DNA from: Gordonia sp. SID5947
Lineage (GTDB): Bacteria; Actinomycetota; Actinomycetes; Mycobacteriales; Mycobacteriaceae
Direction: 5' to 3'
Length of the DNA: 64,000 nt
Assembly: GCF_009862785.1 (NCBI RefSeq)
Contig: NZ_WWHU01000001.1
Location: forward strand, 4,774,001 to 4,838,000
The notes beneath the pieces were generated by a model. The model made no database searches. It was given only the letters and a program-made list of their open reading frames with translations, and was not told the origin of the DNA. A program made the translations under genes and the position numbers. Positions 40,192 to 62,107 of the stretch are shown piece by piece (position 1 is the first letter of the stretch; the number at the start of each line of letters is the position of its first letter).

Positions 40192-41285
40192 ACGCGCTCC
40201 AATCGTTCGGTGCGGGCCTGCGCCGCGTCGGCGTCGGGGTCGTCGTCGGGGTCACCGTCCTCCGGTCTGCCGGTGAGGCGCAGGAAGACGTCGTCGAGCG
40301 TCGGTGTGGTCACCTCGGCGTCGATCACGTCGATGCCGGCGTGGTCGCAGACCTTCACGGCGTCCACGCCGCTGCGGGTGCCGTCGGCGACCGGCACCGA
40401 CCACCGATTGGGTCCGATGCGGCTCGGCATCCCGAGTCCGATCTCGGCGAGGGTGGTGGCCACCAGCCCGGACCGCTCGTCGGAATCGTCGGCCTCCCGC
40501 ACCTCGATGGTCAGGATCGACTGTGCGGTGGTCGATTTCAGCTCGTCGGCGGTGCCCTGTGCCCGCACGCGTCCGTGATCGATGACGGTGATGGCGTCGG
40601 CGAGGGCATCGGCTTCCTCGAGGTACTGGGTGGTCAGCAGCACGGTCGTGCCGGCGGCCACCTGGGCCTCGATGACCTCCCAGATCTGGCGTCGTCCACG
40701 AGGATCGAGCCCGGTGGTCGGTTCGTCGAGGATGATCAGCTCGGGCCGGTTGATGAGGGCGCCGGCGAGGTCGAGCCGGCGGCGCATGCCACCGGAGTAG
40801 GTGCGCATCGGCCGGTCGGCGGCATCCTCGAGCGCCAGGTCGGCAATCAGTTCACGGGCGCGGTCGGATGCTTCGCCGCGGGACTGCTTGTACAGCTGGC
40901 CGACCATACGGAGGTTCTCGAACCCGGTGAGAGTGCCGTCCACGGCGGCGTATTGGCCGGAGACGCCGATCCGGGCGCGCACGGCGTCCGGTTCGGCCAC
41001 CGCATCGAGTCCACAGACCTCCACCTCTCCCTCGTCGGGCCGGAGCAGGGTTGCGACGGTCCGGACGGTCGTGGTCTTGCCCGCGCCGTTGGGCCCGAGC
41101 AGCGCATGGACGGTGCCGGTCGGGACGGTGAGGTCCAGGCCGTCGAGCGCGTGGACCCGCGGCCCGCGCCCGAAGAGGCCGGAGCGATACGTCTTTCGCA
41201 CGTCCGTCAGCCGGAGGGCGTGCGTACCGCCGATCTCCTCGACGGCGTCGGTGCGGTCACTGGTGCGGTCGGTGGCGTCAGTCAT
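40188..41285 (-). CDS. ABC exporter ATP-binding protein (DrrA-like)
   Basis: 365-aa ATPase of the daunorubicin-resistance (DrrA) type. Motifs: Walker [13 protein letters not shown] (~residue 60), signature [15 protein letters not shown] (~157), Walker [14 protein letters not shown] (~180), and switch [16 protein letters not shown] ~100-residue C-terminal extension ([17 protein letters not shown]) is characteristic of DrrA. The ATG at 41285 is preferred: it overlaps the end of the mbtH gene by 8 bp and gives the conventional N-terminus, while the longer open frame (from 41405) is antisense-like sequence over mbtH. It pairs with the downstream permease. Confidence 0.95.
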   Translation of the reverse strand: MTDATDRTSDRTDAVEEIGGTHALRLTDVRKTYRSGLFGRGPRVHALDGLDLTVPTGTVHALLGPNGAGKTTTVRTVATLLRPDEGEVEVCGLDAVAEPDAVRARIGVSGQYAAVDGTLTGFENLRMVGQLYKQSRGEASDRARELIADLALEDAADRPMRTYSGGMRRRLDLAGALINRPELIILDEPTTGLDPRGRRQIWEVIEAQVAAGTTVLLTTQYLEEADALADAITVIDHGRVRAQGTADELKSTTAQSILTIEVREADDSDERSGLVATTLAEIGLGMPSRIGPNRWSVPVADGTRSGVDAVKVCDHAGIDVIDAEVTTPTLDDVFLRLTGRPEDGDPDDDPDADAAQARTERLERV

Positions 41286-41534
41286 GCTGTGCCGTCCCAA
41301 TGCGGTCCTCGCTCCCCTTCTCAGCCGCGGCCGCTTCCATCGCCCGGATGAGGCTGGCCGGCCGCATGTCTCGCCAGTTCTCCTCGACGTAGGCGAGGCA
41401 ATCATCGTGTCCGGCGGGTCCGTGCATGATGCGCCAGCCCTCCGGTACGGGGGCGAATTCGGGCCAGAGCGAGTGCTGTCCTTCGTCGTTGACCAGCACG
41501 AAGAACACTCCTTCGGTGTCGTCGAACGGATTTG

Positions 41535-41538
<4 letters not shown>
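41278..41538 (-). CDS. mbtH: MbtH-like NRPS chaperone (second copy)
   Basis: 86-aa MbtH-family protein with the conserved [26 protein letters not shown] and [18 protein letters not shown] segments. The ATG at 41538 overlaps the stop of the four-module NRPS (ATGA) and its 3' end overlaps the ABC ATPase start by 8 bp, so it is embedded in a tightly coupled operon. It presumably supports the four A domains of that NRPS. Its C-terminal ~15 residues differ from the copy at 27.4 kb. Confidence 0.97.
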
Positions 41539-55322
<13,784 letters not shown>

Positions 55323-55766
55323 GCGGTCCTCCCTCTGGTCGGCTGGTGGCTCGGCGGGTTGCCGGTGCGTCGGCCGTCTGTTGGGTGCTTCGCGCGGGAC
55401 AGTGGTGCAGATTGGTCTGGATCTCGATTGCTCGACGGCCCCAGCGCTCCCCGCCACCCGGCGCCCAGGTTTGCCTGTCGAGGCCTCACTCAAACCCCGG
55501 GCCGCAAACCCGGGCGAGGGTCGTATCGTCGGGAGAGCGGGTCGGGCGGGAGTGCGATTTGGTTCCGACCTGCGGTTTCCCCTACACTTGTGGGGTTGCC
55601 TGCGGCACAGCTGTGTCGCAAATCGGCTCGTGAACCCACTGGGATGACGGTCTGACGCCATGTCGGACGCAAAACCCCAGGCAGGCGCGTGTCCGGTGGT
55701 GACGGACCGTGTGCGTCGGGTCGGCAATCCGACGGACATCAACATCCAGGTCAAGGAGATTGACGA
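55323..55766. promoter_or_regulatory. 444-bp divergent intergenic region between the four-module NRPS and rplN
   Basis: No gene is supported here. On the minus strand it holds the AGGGAGGA ribosome-binding site of the NRPS (just above 55322). Near 55460-55520 it has short palindromic pieces (CAGG-TTTG-CCTG and two CCCGGG sites). On the plus strand it has a likely rplN promoter at 55559-55588 and a leader of about 170 bases ending in AAGGAG before the GTG. I could not define the NRPS promoter. Confidence 0.6.
55559..55588 (+). promoter_or_regulatory. Predicted promoter of the rplN-rplX-rplE-rpsZ operon
   Basis: TTGGTT (55559-55564), an 18-bp spacer, and TACACT (55583-55588) fit a housekeeping sigma-factor promoter. 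The predicted transcript would start near 55595, leaving a leader of about 170 nt before rplN. Confidence 0.5.
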
Positions 55767-56135
55767 GTGATTCAGCAGGAATCTCGCCTGCGGGTCGCCG
55801 ACAACACCGGTGCGAAGGAAATCCTTTGTATCCGCGTGCTGGGCGGTTCCTCGCGGCGCTACGCCGGCATTGGTGATGTGATCGTCGCCACTGTCAAAGA
55901 CGCCATCCCGGGCGGCAACGTCAAGAAGGGTGAGGTCGTCAAGGCGGTCATCGTGCGCACCTCCAAGGAGCGCCGTCGTGCGGACGGAAGCTACATCCGT
56001 TTCGACGAGAACGCCGCCGTCATCCTCAAGGGTGAGAGCGACCCCCGCGGTACCCGCATCTTCGGCCCGGTCGGCCGCGAGCTGCGTGAGAAGAAGTTCA
56101 TGAAGATCGTGTCGCTGGCACCGGAGGTGATCTGA
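55767..56135 (+). CDS. rplN: 50S ribosomal protein L14
   Basis: 122-aa ribosomal protein uL14, full length and strongly conserved: [27 protein letters not shown] at the start, [24 protein letters not shown] in the middle, and [23 protein letters not shown] at the end. It sits at the interface of the 50S subunit with 16S rRNA. GTG start with AAGGAG 8 bp upstream. It is the first gene of a four-gene block with its own promoter and is separated from rpsQ by the NRPS operon, an arrangement reminiscent of mycobacteria, where other genes lie at the rpsQ-rplN junction. Confidence 0.99.
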   Translation: MIQQESRLRVADNTGAKEILCIRVLGGSSRRYAGIGDVIVATVKDAIPGGNVKKGEVVKAVIVRTSKERRRADGSYIRFDENAAVILKGESDPRGTRIFGPVGRELREKKFMKIVSLAPEVI

Positions 56136-56136
56136 C

Positions 56137-56454
56137 ATGAAGGTGCACAAGGGTGACACCGTGATCGTCATCTCGGGCAAGGACAAGGGCGCCAAGGGCA
56201 AGGTCATCCAGGCCTACCCGAAGACGCAGCGTGTCCTGGTCGAGGGCGTGAACCGAATCAAGAAGCACACCGCTGCCTCGGCCAACGAGCGTGGCGCAGC
56301 CTCCGGCGGCATCGTGACCCAGGAGGCCTCGATCCACGTCTCGAACGTGATGGTCGTCGACTCCGACGGAACTCCGACCCGCGTGGGCTACCGCGAGGAC
56401 GCGGAGACCGGCAAGAAGGTCCGGATTTCCCGCAAGAACGGGAAGGACATCTGA
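56137..56454 (+). CDS. rplX: 50S ribosomal protein L24
   Basis: 105-aa uL24 with the KOW-type N-terminal motif [39 protein letters not shown] and the later [18 protein letters not shown]. It is an assembly-initiating protein of the large subunit. The ATG is one base after the rplN stop, so the genes are co-translated. Confidence 0.99.
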   Translation: MKVHKGDTVIVISGKDKGAKGKVIQAYPKTQRVLVEGVNRIKKHTAASANERGAASGGIVTQEASIHVSNVMVVDSDGTPTRVGYREDAETGKKVRISRKNGKDI

Positions 56455-56455
56455 C

Positions 56456-57034
56456 ATGACCACTACTGAAAATGTCCAGCCTCGGCTGAAGACGCGCTAC
56501 CGTGACGAGATCAAGGACGCGCTCAACAAGGAATTCGACTACGACAACGTCATGCAGATCCCCGGCGTGGTCAAGGTCGTGGTGAACATGGGTGTGGGCG
56601 ACGCAGCCCGCGACGCCAAGCTGATCAACGGTGCGGTCGAGGACCTGGCCCTGATCACCGGTCAGCGTCCGGAGATCCGTCGCGCCCGCAAGTCCATCGC
56701 GCAGTTCAAGCTGCGTGAGGGAATGCCGATCGGTGCTCGCGCCACGTTGCGCGGCGACCGGATGTGGGAGTTCCTGGACCGTCTCGTGTCCATCGCCCTC
56801 CCGCGTATCCGCGACTTCCGCGGATTGTCGGATCGTCAGTTCGACGGCAACGGCAACTACACGTTCGGCCTGAACGAGCAGTCGATGTTCCACGAGATCA
56901 ACATCGACAAGATCGATCGGCCGCGGGGTATGGACATCACCGTCGTCACCTCGGCCACCACCGACGACGAAGGCCGCGCACTGCTTCGCGCGCTGGGCTT
57001 CCCGTTCAAAGACAACTCCGTGAAGGACAACTGA
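56456..57034 (+). CDS. rplE: 50S ribosomal protein L5
   Basis: 192-aa uL5, full length: [12 protein letters not shown] at the start, [55 protein letters not shown], and [26 protein letters not shown]. It binds 5S rRNA in the central protuberance. It starts one base after the rplX stop. Confidence 0.99.
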   Translation: MTTTENVQPRLKTRYRDEIKDALNKEFDYDNVMQIPGVVKVVVNMGVGDAARDAKLINGAVEDLALITGQRPEIRRARKSIAQFKLREGMPIGARATLRGDRMWEFLDRLVSIALPRIRDFRGLSDRQFDGNGNYTFGLNEQSMFHEINIDKIDRPRGMDITVVTSATTDDEGRALLRALGFPFKDNSVKDN

Positions 57035-57035
57035 C

Positions 57036-57221
57036 ATGGCAAAGAAGGCTCTGGTCAACAAGGCCAACAAAAAGCCCAAGTTCGCCGTGCGGGGCTACAC
57101 CCGGTGCAACCGTTGCGGCCGTCCGCATTCGGTGTTCCGCAAGTTCGGCCTCTGCCGTGTGTGCCTGCGCGAGATGGCACACGCCGGTGAGCTCCCGGGC
57201 GTGCAGAAGTCCAGCTGGTGA
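57036..57221 (+). CDS. rpsZ: 30S ribosomal protein S14, zinc-binding type Z
   Basis: 61-aa short uS14. Two CxxC pairs, CNRC (~24-27) and CRVC (~40-43), make the zinc ribbon that distinguishes the type Z (C+) form from the longer zinc-independent form. It starts one base after the rplE stop and is the last gene before a strong hairpin. In most bacteria rpsH would follow at once; here it does not. Confidence 0.99.
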   Translation: MAKKALVNKANKKPKFAVRGYTRCNRCGRPHSVFRKFGLCRVCLREMAHAGELPGVQKSSW

Positions 57222-57293
57222 CTTCTCCCGCGATTTCGTAGCAACAATCCGCGCTCAGCGCGGATCAGTGCTACGGATTCAACAGGTTTGACG

Positions 57294-57329
57294 ATCGGCC
57301 CCACCTCTCGAGCGAGAGGTGGGGCCGAT
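57294..57329. terminator. Perfect hairpin terminator between rpsZ and the DUF4262 gene
   Basis: 17-bp perfect inverted repeat (57294-57310 and 57313-57329) with a 2-base centre, 72 bp past the rpsZ stop and 8 bp before the stop of the convergent minus-strand gene. Its symmetry lets it serve both directions. No T-run follows, as is usual for actinobacterial terminators. Confidence 0.88.
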
Positions 57330-57336
57330 TGCGCTC

Positions 57337-57909
57337 TCAGCGCCGTCGTCGCTCGGTCCCGCGACTGATGATGCGTTGGGGGCGCACCCGCTCGGCACCC
57401 GTCCCGACGACGCCCGCGAGCTTCTGATCGAGTTCGGCTCGCGCGTAGCCCTCGTCCCACGGAAACCTCCCGAAGTCATCGGCCCACACCGCCTGCAGGG
57501 CAGGTGCATCCGGGAACAACTCGTTGGTCACGATCAGATCGTCCTTGTCGATCATCTCGACGACGCGGATCGGCACCTCGAGCGAACTCACGGTGATCTC
57601 CACCCCACGATCGACCGCGTCGCGCCAGTCGTAGGTGTGGAAGATGTCGCCGAGTTCGTTCAGGAGTTCTCGGCTCGTCCACGCGTCGAGGCCGTAGACA
57701 GCGAGTTCGGGGATGCTGTGCAGCCCCATCCCCGATGTGTACGCGAACGAGCAGTCCGGTGGATGGCATTCGTCGGACCGGCATGAGCACTGTTCGCTGA
57801 TCGCGGTCACCGCCCATCCGTGAACCCGGATGCGGTTGATCGTGTCCTGGACCAACGGGTTCGGGTGCCAGCGTCGCAGTCCCCGGATGGCGGCGGCATG
57901 GTCGGACAT
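57337..57909 (-). CDS. DUF4262-domain protein
   Basis: 190-aa soluble protein of unknown function. The pattern GWAVTAISEQ...FAYTSGMGLHSIPELAVYGLDAWTSRELLNELGD (residues ~31-90) matches the DUF4262 family, whose members share a GW..T.V and YT.GL...PEL..GL layout. Four cysteines cluster in EQCSCRSDECHPPDCSF, a Cys-rich insert that could bind a metal. AAAGGAG precedes the ATG. It lies 69 bp downstream of the HerA-like ATPase gene on the same strand and could be co-transcribed with it. Confidence 0.8.
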   Translation of the reverse strand: MSDHAAAIRGLRRWHPNPLVQDTINRIRVHGWAVTAISEQCSCRSDECHPPDCSFAYTSGMGLHSIPELAVYGLDAWTSRELLNELGDIFHTYDWRDAVDRGVEITVSSLEVPIRVVEMIDKDDLIVTNELFPDAPALQAVWADDFGRFPWDEGYARAELDQKLAGVVGTGAERVRPQRIISRGTERRRR

Positions 57910-57978
57910 GATTCGCTCCTTTGTTCGAAGGTGTCCCCGAGTAGAGCAAAAGGGTCCGACAGAACCGAGAACGGCAGG

Positions 57979-60900
57979 TCAGCGGTCTCCGCGGGCGATT
58001 GCGGCGACCTCGTCCTCGGTCGGCGGGCTCGCGGGATGGTAGGAGAGACACAGGGGCGTCTGCGTTTTCGTGAACACCCCGCCGTCGAGAGCCGTGTAGA
58101 AGACCCCGGTCGCCAGCCGCCCGACGTCGGGGATGGCGCTGCCCTTGGTCTTGGCGATCTGCTGGGCCGCCGCGATCTGGGCGGGGCTGTTGAGGAGGCC
58201 GAAGAACTGGGTCGCGGAGTTGCCGGGGATCTTGTTGTCGAGGCCCTTCGGTGCCTGGGTCGCGAAGACCAGGCCGAGTCCGTACTTGCGGGCCTGCGAC
58301 ACCAGCGCGAGGGTGCTCTGGGTGCACGGTGTGGTCCGGTCCGACGGCGCATAGTTCTGCGCCTCGTCCATCACGAGCAGCCCGCCGAGCGGTCGCCCGC
58401 CGGCCGGGTTCTTCTTGATCCAGGCGAAGAGGGCCATCTGCAGCTCGTTGACGAAGTTGTTTCGCTTGTCGTCAGTTGTCAGCGCCGCGAGATTGATCAC
58501 CGACACCCGAGCCCGGAACCCGGGCGACGGGGTGAGGAGCATGCCGGGATCCGCCGGGGAACCGTCGCCGCCGAACAGGGGATCGTTCGCGCGCGCCGCC
58601 TTGAGGTTCTCGGCGATCTCGCCGGCGAACTTGTGCGCGTTCATCAGCCCGCTCACCTCGTCGGGCAGATCTGCGAGCACGTCGATGAAGTCGGCGATGG
58701 TGCCGCCGCCGCGTCTGCCGAAGTACCGGAGAGCGTCGTGGAGGACCGCGCGCGACTGCACCGACTTCGCGGTCTTCCCGGACACCATGGCCCGCGGGAT
58801 GAGCCCGGCCGCGGCCGATTCGACTGCGGCCGTGAACTCGTCCTGGTCGTCGAGGATCTCGGCGAAATCCGGCAGCGGCCGGAAGCTCAACGGTCTGCCG
58901 TTGGCGCGACCGGGGGTGAAGACGACGACCTCGGTGCCGGCGAGATAGTCGGCCGACCTGCGCTCGTCGTCCGTGCCGCCGCCCTCGGCGTGCCAGTCGC
59001 GGGTACCCGCCGGCCAGGACGTGCCCAATCGTGCGAGGTCGTTGTTGACGTCCAGAACGATCGAGGAGATGCCTGCCAAGGCGGCTTCTTCGACGATCCG
59101 CCGGATCAACACGGTCTTGCCCGAACCCGAACCGGCGAAGATCGCGGTGTGCTTGCGGAGGGCCTCGAGTCCGATGCTGACCGGACGTCGGTCGCCGGCA
59201 ACGACTCCGAGCGGGATCGCCGCGGTGCCGTCCATGGGCGTCGCGCGATCGCGGTGCGGAGCCGGCGGAGGCGTCGCGGCCGGACCGTTCGTGCGCGAGA
59301 ACGCCCCCAGGACCACATCCTGCGCGATCTGGCTGAGCGCCGGAACCGCATATCGGTCGACGGGGCGGGCCGGCTCCGGTGCGGTCCAGCCGCGCGGAGC
59401 GTCGGACCGCCTCGCGCTGGTCGGCGCAGGTGTCGATGCGATGACCGGCAGCGGTGCATCGACGGCGGGTTCGAGAATCTCCTTGATGAACCCGACCCTG
59501 GCCGCCGGGTTGCGCCGGACCATCCATTCGGTGAGGAATTCCGAACGCTCCGAACGCAATCGGGCCAGCGCCGACAACACCTGGATGTCCTCGTCGGACC
59601 ATGCGATGACCCGGCCACCTCGTTGCTCGAAGTCGGCCACCAACTCCTGGGTCTTGGCGCCCGACGGCCACGGGCCGCGCCGGAGGATGATGAGGGCGCG
59701 GGCCGCGGTCCCGCGCGAGAGTCCGGCCGCGGTGGTCGCGTTCGCCAGGCGGGCCTGGACCGCGCGGTGGTGTGTGGCGGCGAGCCCACGGAACGCCCAC
59801 GACTGCTCGGCGTCGGTCTCTGGGTCCAGGATGCGCCGGATACGTCCGTGGAGAACGGCTTTGGGGCTTGGCTTCGGGTCCTGTTTGAAGGCGGTGCCGG
59901 CGTCGCCGAGTGCCTCGATCCACGATGCCAGTCCGGCCTGGAGTATCGGCGGGATGACGCGATCCTCGGTCTCGGGGGCCGTGGCGGCTGCCGGGTCGAT
60001 CACATCGAGCAGTTCGTCGAAACGCCGATCGAGCTGAGCCAGCGCAGGATTCTCGTCCGTGCGCGACGAGGTCTCGGGTTGGTGATCGGCCGTCAGCGAC
60101 GTCATCTCCGCGAAGGTGTCGGCCCGCAGACACGCGCCGATGTGCCGGTCGGCGGTCCGCATCAGTTCGCGCGGGGTGAAGTCCACCGACCCGGCGAGCG
60201 CCCGGTCGGTCACCGGCCAGGTGGGATACGGCGGGTGGAACCCGACCTCGGCGAAACACGGCGCAAAACGCTTGGCGAGCAACGCCCGTCCGAAATCGGC
60301 GGATGATGGGCGTTGCAGATGGGGCGGTTGGCGAAAACGGTCGGTCGCCGACGCCGTGACCCGGTGCTCCAGGTAGTCCCAGGCCGCGGTGATGCACGAG
60401 ACCACCGCGGCGGTGCGGCTCATCGTCTCGCGGATCGACATGAGCCCGTGCGCCACCTTCTCGACGGCGTTCTCGTCGTGGCGATTCTCCGATTTGGCGG
60501 CCTCGATCAGGGTGTCGATCTGGTCGATGGCGAGCACCGACGCATTGTCGAAGGCGATGATCCGGGAGATGTTCTCGACGATCTCGTGATAGCCGAGTCG
60601 AGCGTTGCGGATGCCCCAGACGGCCAACTCCTGACCGTCGTCGACGTCGAGGTGCAGAAAGGCCTCGCCGAGATCCTTGGTGGCGAAGTCGTCCGCCTCG
60701 GTCAGCACGAGTGCGCGCAGGATGTGCTGGGACCGCCGACGGTGTCGTGAGTGCTTTGTGTACACCGAGGCGATGAATCGGTCGAGGATCGGCGGGGTCA
60801 CCTCGGCGATGCCCGTCACGGCCTCCAGATCGTCCGGTGCCACCCCGGTGTCGCGCCCGAGGCGGTCGAGCAGCTGGGCGAGTTGCGATCGGTGCGTCGG

Positions 60901-61248
60901 GGTCGGACGGCTCAGATCCTCGAGCATCGCGACCAGCACCGAACGCCAGAAGTCCTCGCCGTCCAGGAGTTTGACGAGAAAGAAGTATCCACCGGCCGCC
61001 TGCACGCGCTCGCGGACCTGACCCAGCAGATGGGTCTTTCCGGCGCCTGCCGGCCCGCGTACGGCCACGCCGAGAGGGCTCGCCGCGCTGCTGCGGCGCG
61101 CGTCGTCGAAGGCACGGAGGATCTCGTCGACGGTGGGCTCGTGCAGTCCCCGGACATGCAGCGGCGCCTGCGAACCCCAGACATCGTCGGGAGTCGCGGC
61201 CCAGTCGAGCCGGATCGACTCCAGCGCCTGCCGGGTCGGTTCGTCCAT
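57979..61248 (-). CDS. Dual P-loop ATPase: N-terminal AAA plus C-terminal HerA/DUF87-like domain
   Basis: 1089-aa protein with two ATPase cores. The N-terminal one (residues ~10-400) has Walker A GPAGAGKTHLLG (~66) and Walker B SVLAIDQIDTL (~240), resembling ORC/AAA-type ATPases. The C-terminal one (~690-1080) has Walker A FAGSGSGKTVLIRRI (~709), Walker B GGLLVMDEAQNY (~957), FATQAPKGLDNKIPGNSATQFFG and an Arg-bearing end, typical of the HerA/VirB4-like DNA translocase group. A ~250-residue Ala/Pro/Arg-rich region joins them. Start at 61248 is chosen because it overlaps the stop of the upstream winged-helix gene by one base (TGATG), showing tight coupling. A role as a DNA pump in genome defence, plasmid control or DNA processing is possible, but no nuclease domain is visible. 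Confidence 0.85.
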   Translation of the reverse strand: MDEPTRQALESIRLDWAATPDDVWGSQAPLHVRGLHEPTVDEILRAFDDARRSSAASPLGVAVRGPAGAGKTHLLGQVRERVQAAGGYFFLVKLLDGEDFWRSVLVAMLEDLSRPTPTHRSQLAQLLDRLGRDTGVAPDDLEAVTGIAEVTPPILDRFIASVYTKHSRHRRRSQHILRALVLTEADDFATKDLGEAFLHLDVDDGQELAVWGIRNARLGYHEIVENISRIIAFDNASVLAIDQIDTLIEAAKSENRHDENAVEKVAHGLMSIRETMSRTAAVVSCITAAWDYLEHRVTASATDRFRQPPHLQRPSSADFGRALLAKRFAPCFAEVGFHPPYPTWPVTDRALAGSVDFTPRELMRTADRHIGACLRADTFAEMTSLTADHQPETSSRTDENPALAQLDRRFDELLDVIDPAAATAPETEDRVIPPILQAGLASWIEALGDAGTAFKQDPKPSPKAVLHGRIRRILDPETDAEQSWAFRGLAATHHRAVQARLANATTAAGLSRGTAARALIILRRGPWPSGAKTQELVADFEQRGGRVIAWSDEDIQVLSALARLRSERSEFLTEWMVRRNPAARVGFIKEILEPAVDAPLPVIASTPAPTSARRSDAPRGWTAPEPARPVDRYAVPALSQIAQDVVLGAFSRTNGPAATPPPAPHRDRATPMDGTAAIPLGVVAGDRRPVSIGLEALRKHTAIFAGSGSGKTVLIRRIVEEAALAGISSIVLDVNNDLARLGTSWPAGTRDWHAEGGGTDDERRSADYLAGTEVVVFTPGRANGRPLSFRPLPDFAEILDDQDEFTAAVESAAAGLIPRAMVSGKTAKSVQSRAVLHDALRYFGRRGGGTIADFIDVLADLPDEVSGLMNAHKFAGEIAENLKAARANDPLFGGDGSPADPGMLLTPSPGFRARVSVINLAALTTDDKRNNFVNELQMALFAWIKKNPAGGRPLGGLLVMDEAQNYAPSDRTTPCTQSTLALVSQARKYGLGLVFATQAPKGLDNKIPGNSATQFFGLLNSPAQIAAAQQIAKTKGSAIPDVGRLATGVFYTALDGGVFTKTQTPLCLSYHPASPPTEDEVAAIARGDR

Positions 61249-61916
61249 CAGATGTCCTCGATCGCGAAGAGATGGCACAGCTGGGAGCCGACCCGGACCG
61301 CGGCCGACCGGTCGGCGTCGGTCAACAGCAACTGGTCCTCCTGCGGGATGAGACTCACACCTGGTCGTCGCTGCAGGCGGACGAGCGCGTCGTCGAGCTC
61401 GGCGGTGGCGACGTCGGAAAGGCGCAGACGGAGCGCGGTCAACGGGACCCAGGCGCCCGGACCGCCTGCGGTGTGCGTGTAGACGTCGCGGATCCGACCT
61501 TCGATGTCGTCGCCGGCCGCGACGGGCGCCGTGTCCGCGGTTGCCGTCTCGGGGGCCGGATCAGCGGACGCCGGCCGGAACACCTCGTGCAGGCGCAGGT
61601 CGTCGGCAGCGAGGTGGCGTCCGATGCCCGCCATGACCGCGTAGAGAGCACGAATGGGCGGCTGCGCACCCTTCGGTGGCGGCTGGTCGAGTTCTCTTGC
61701 ACACCAAGCCCACCCGCGATCGGTGAGGCTGTGTACGTAACTGTTGCGGGCGCCCTTCGCCGATTCGATGAGGCCGAGGTCATTGAGCTTCTGCCGGCTC
61801 TGCCGCGTGAGTTCGGGCGCCAGTGCTCGTAGCTCCGGATTGGGGACGTCCCGTGCCTGCGACATCAGCACGAACAACACGGCGCTCTGCGATGGCGTCA
61901 GCGGATGGTGTTCCAA
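61248..61916 (-). CDS. Winged-helix (MarR-like) protein partner of the HerA-like ATPase
   Basis: 222-aa protein. Residues ~5-75 (LTPSQSAVLFVLMSQARDVPNPELRALAPELTRQSRQKLNDLGLIESAKG...YVHSLTDRGWAW) have the helix-helix-wing pattern of a MarR-like DNA-binding domain. A variable middle and a second, possibly winged-helix segment near the C-terminus (GAWVPLTALRLRLSDVATAELDDALVRLQRRPGVSLIPQEDQLLLT) follow. TTG start at 61916 with GAGGAG 9 bp upstream; no better start is in frame. Its stop overlaps the ATPase start, so the two form one functional unit. It could load the ATPase on DNA or regulate the operon. No specific family recognised. Confidence 0.75.
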   Translation of the reverse strand: MEHHPLTPSQSAVLFVLMSQARDVPNPELRALAPELTRQSRQKLNDLGLIESAKGARNSYVHSLTDRGWAWCARELDQPPPKGAQPPIRALYAVMAGIGRHLAADDLRLHEVFRPASADPAPETATADTAPVAAGDDIEGRIRDVYTHTAGGPGAWVPLTALRLRLSDVATAELDDALVRLQRRPGVSLIPQEDQLLLTDADRSAAVRVGSQLCHLFAIEDI

Positions 61917-62035
61917 CGTCAGTGACTCCTCGAGGCGGCCGGCGGCATGGGTGCTGCGGTCATCGTTGAGGAATATATCGGTACGCGCCGACCGCGGCTC
62001 GGGTCGAGGGCCCCGCGATGGCTCCCGACCGCGCC

Positions 62036-62095
62036 CGCGACATCATTTCGTTCCCGCGACCTCGATCGATGGCGCAGAAACGAAATGATGTCGCG
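62036..62095 (-). terminator. 17-bp inverted repeat after narK (terminator-like)
   Basis: Perfect 17-bp arms at 62036-62052 and 62079-62095, separated by 26 bases that contain the smaller palindrome TCGATCGA. The element begins 12 bp past the narK stop in the direction of transcription, which suits a terminator of the nar operon. The arms are less GC-rich than usual for such hairpins (ATCATTTCGTT core) and no T-tract follows, so a protein-binding site in front of the winged-helix/ATPase operon is an alternative. Confidence 0.5.
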
Positions 62096-62107
62096 CGACG
62101 GGCCGCG

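Noticed and set aside
40188..41405. Longer N-terminus (405 aa) for the ABC ATPase
   Set aside because: The first 40 residues are Arg-rich out-of-frame reading of mbtH; the ATG at 41285 gives the normal DrrA N-terminus and an 8-bp operon overlap.
55323..56207. Extension of the four-module NRPS by about 295 residues to 56207
   Set aside because: The extra sequence is antisense to rplN and part of rplX and has no domain homology. A GTG with a strong AGGGAGGA directly before the C domain at 55322 is a much better start.
57820..60306. 828-residue open frame on the plus strand
   Set aside because: It lies wholly antisense to the DUF4262/HerA-like ATPase genes, shows no motif, and its Arg/Gly-rich composition is typical of shadow frames in GC-rich DNA.
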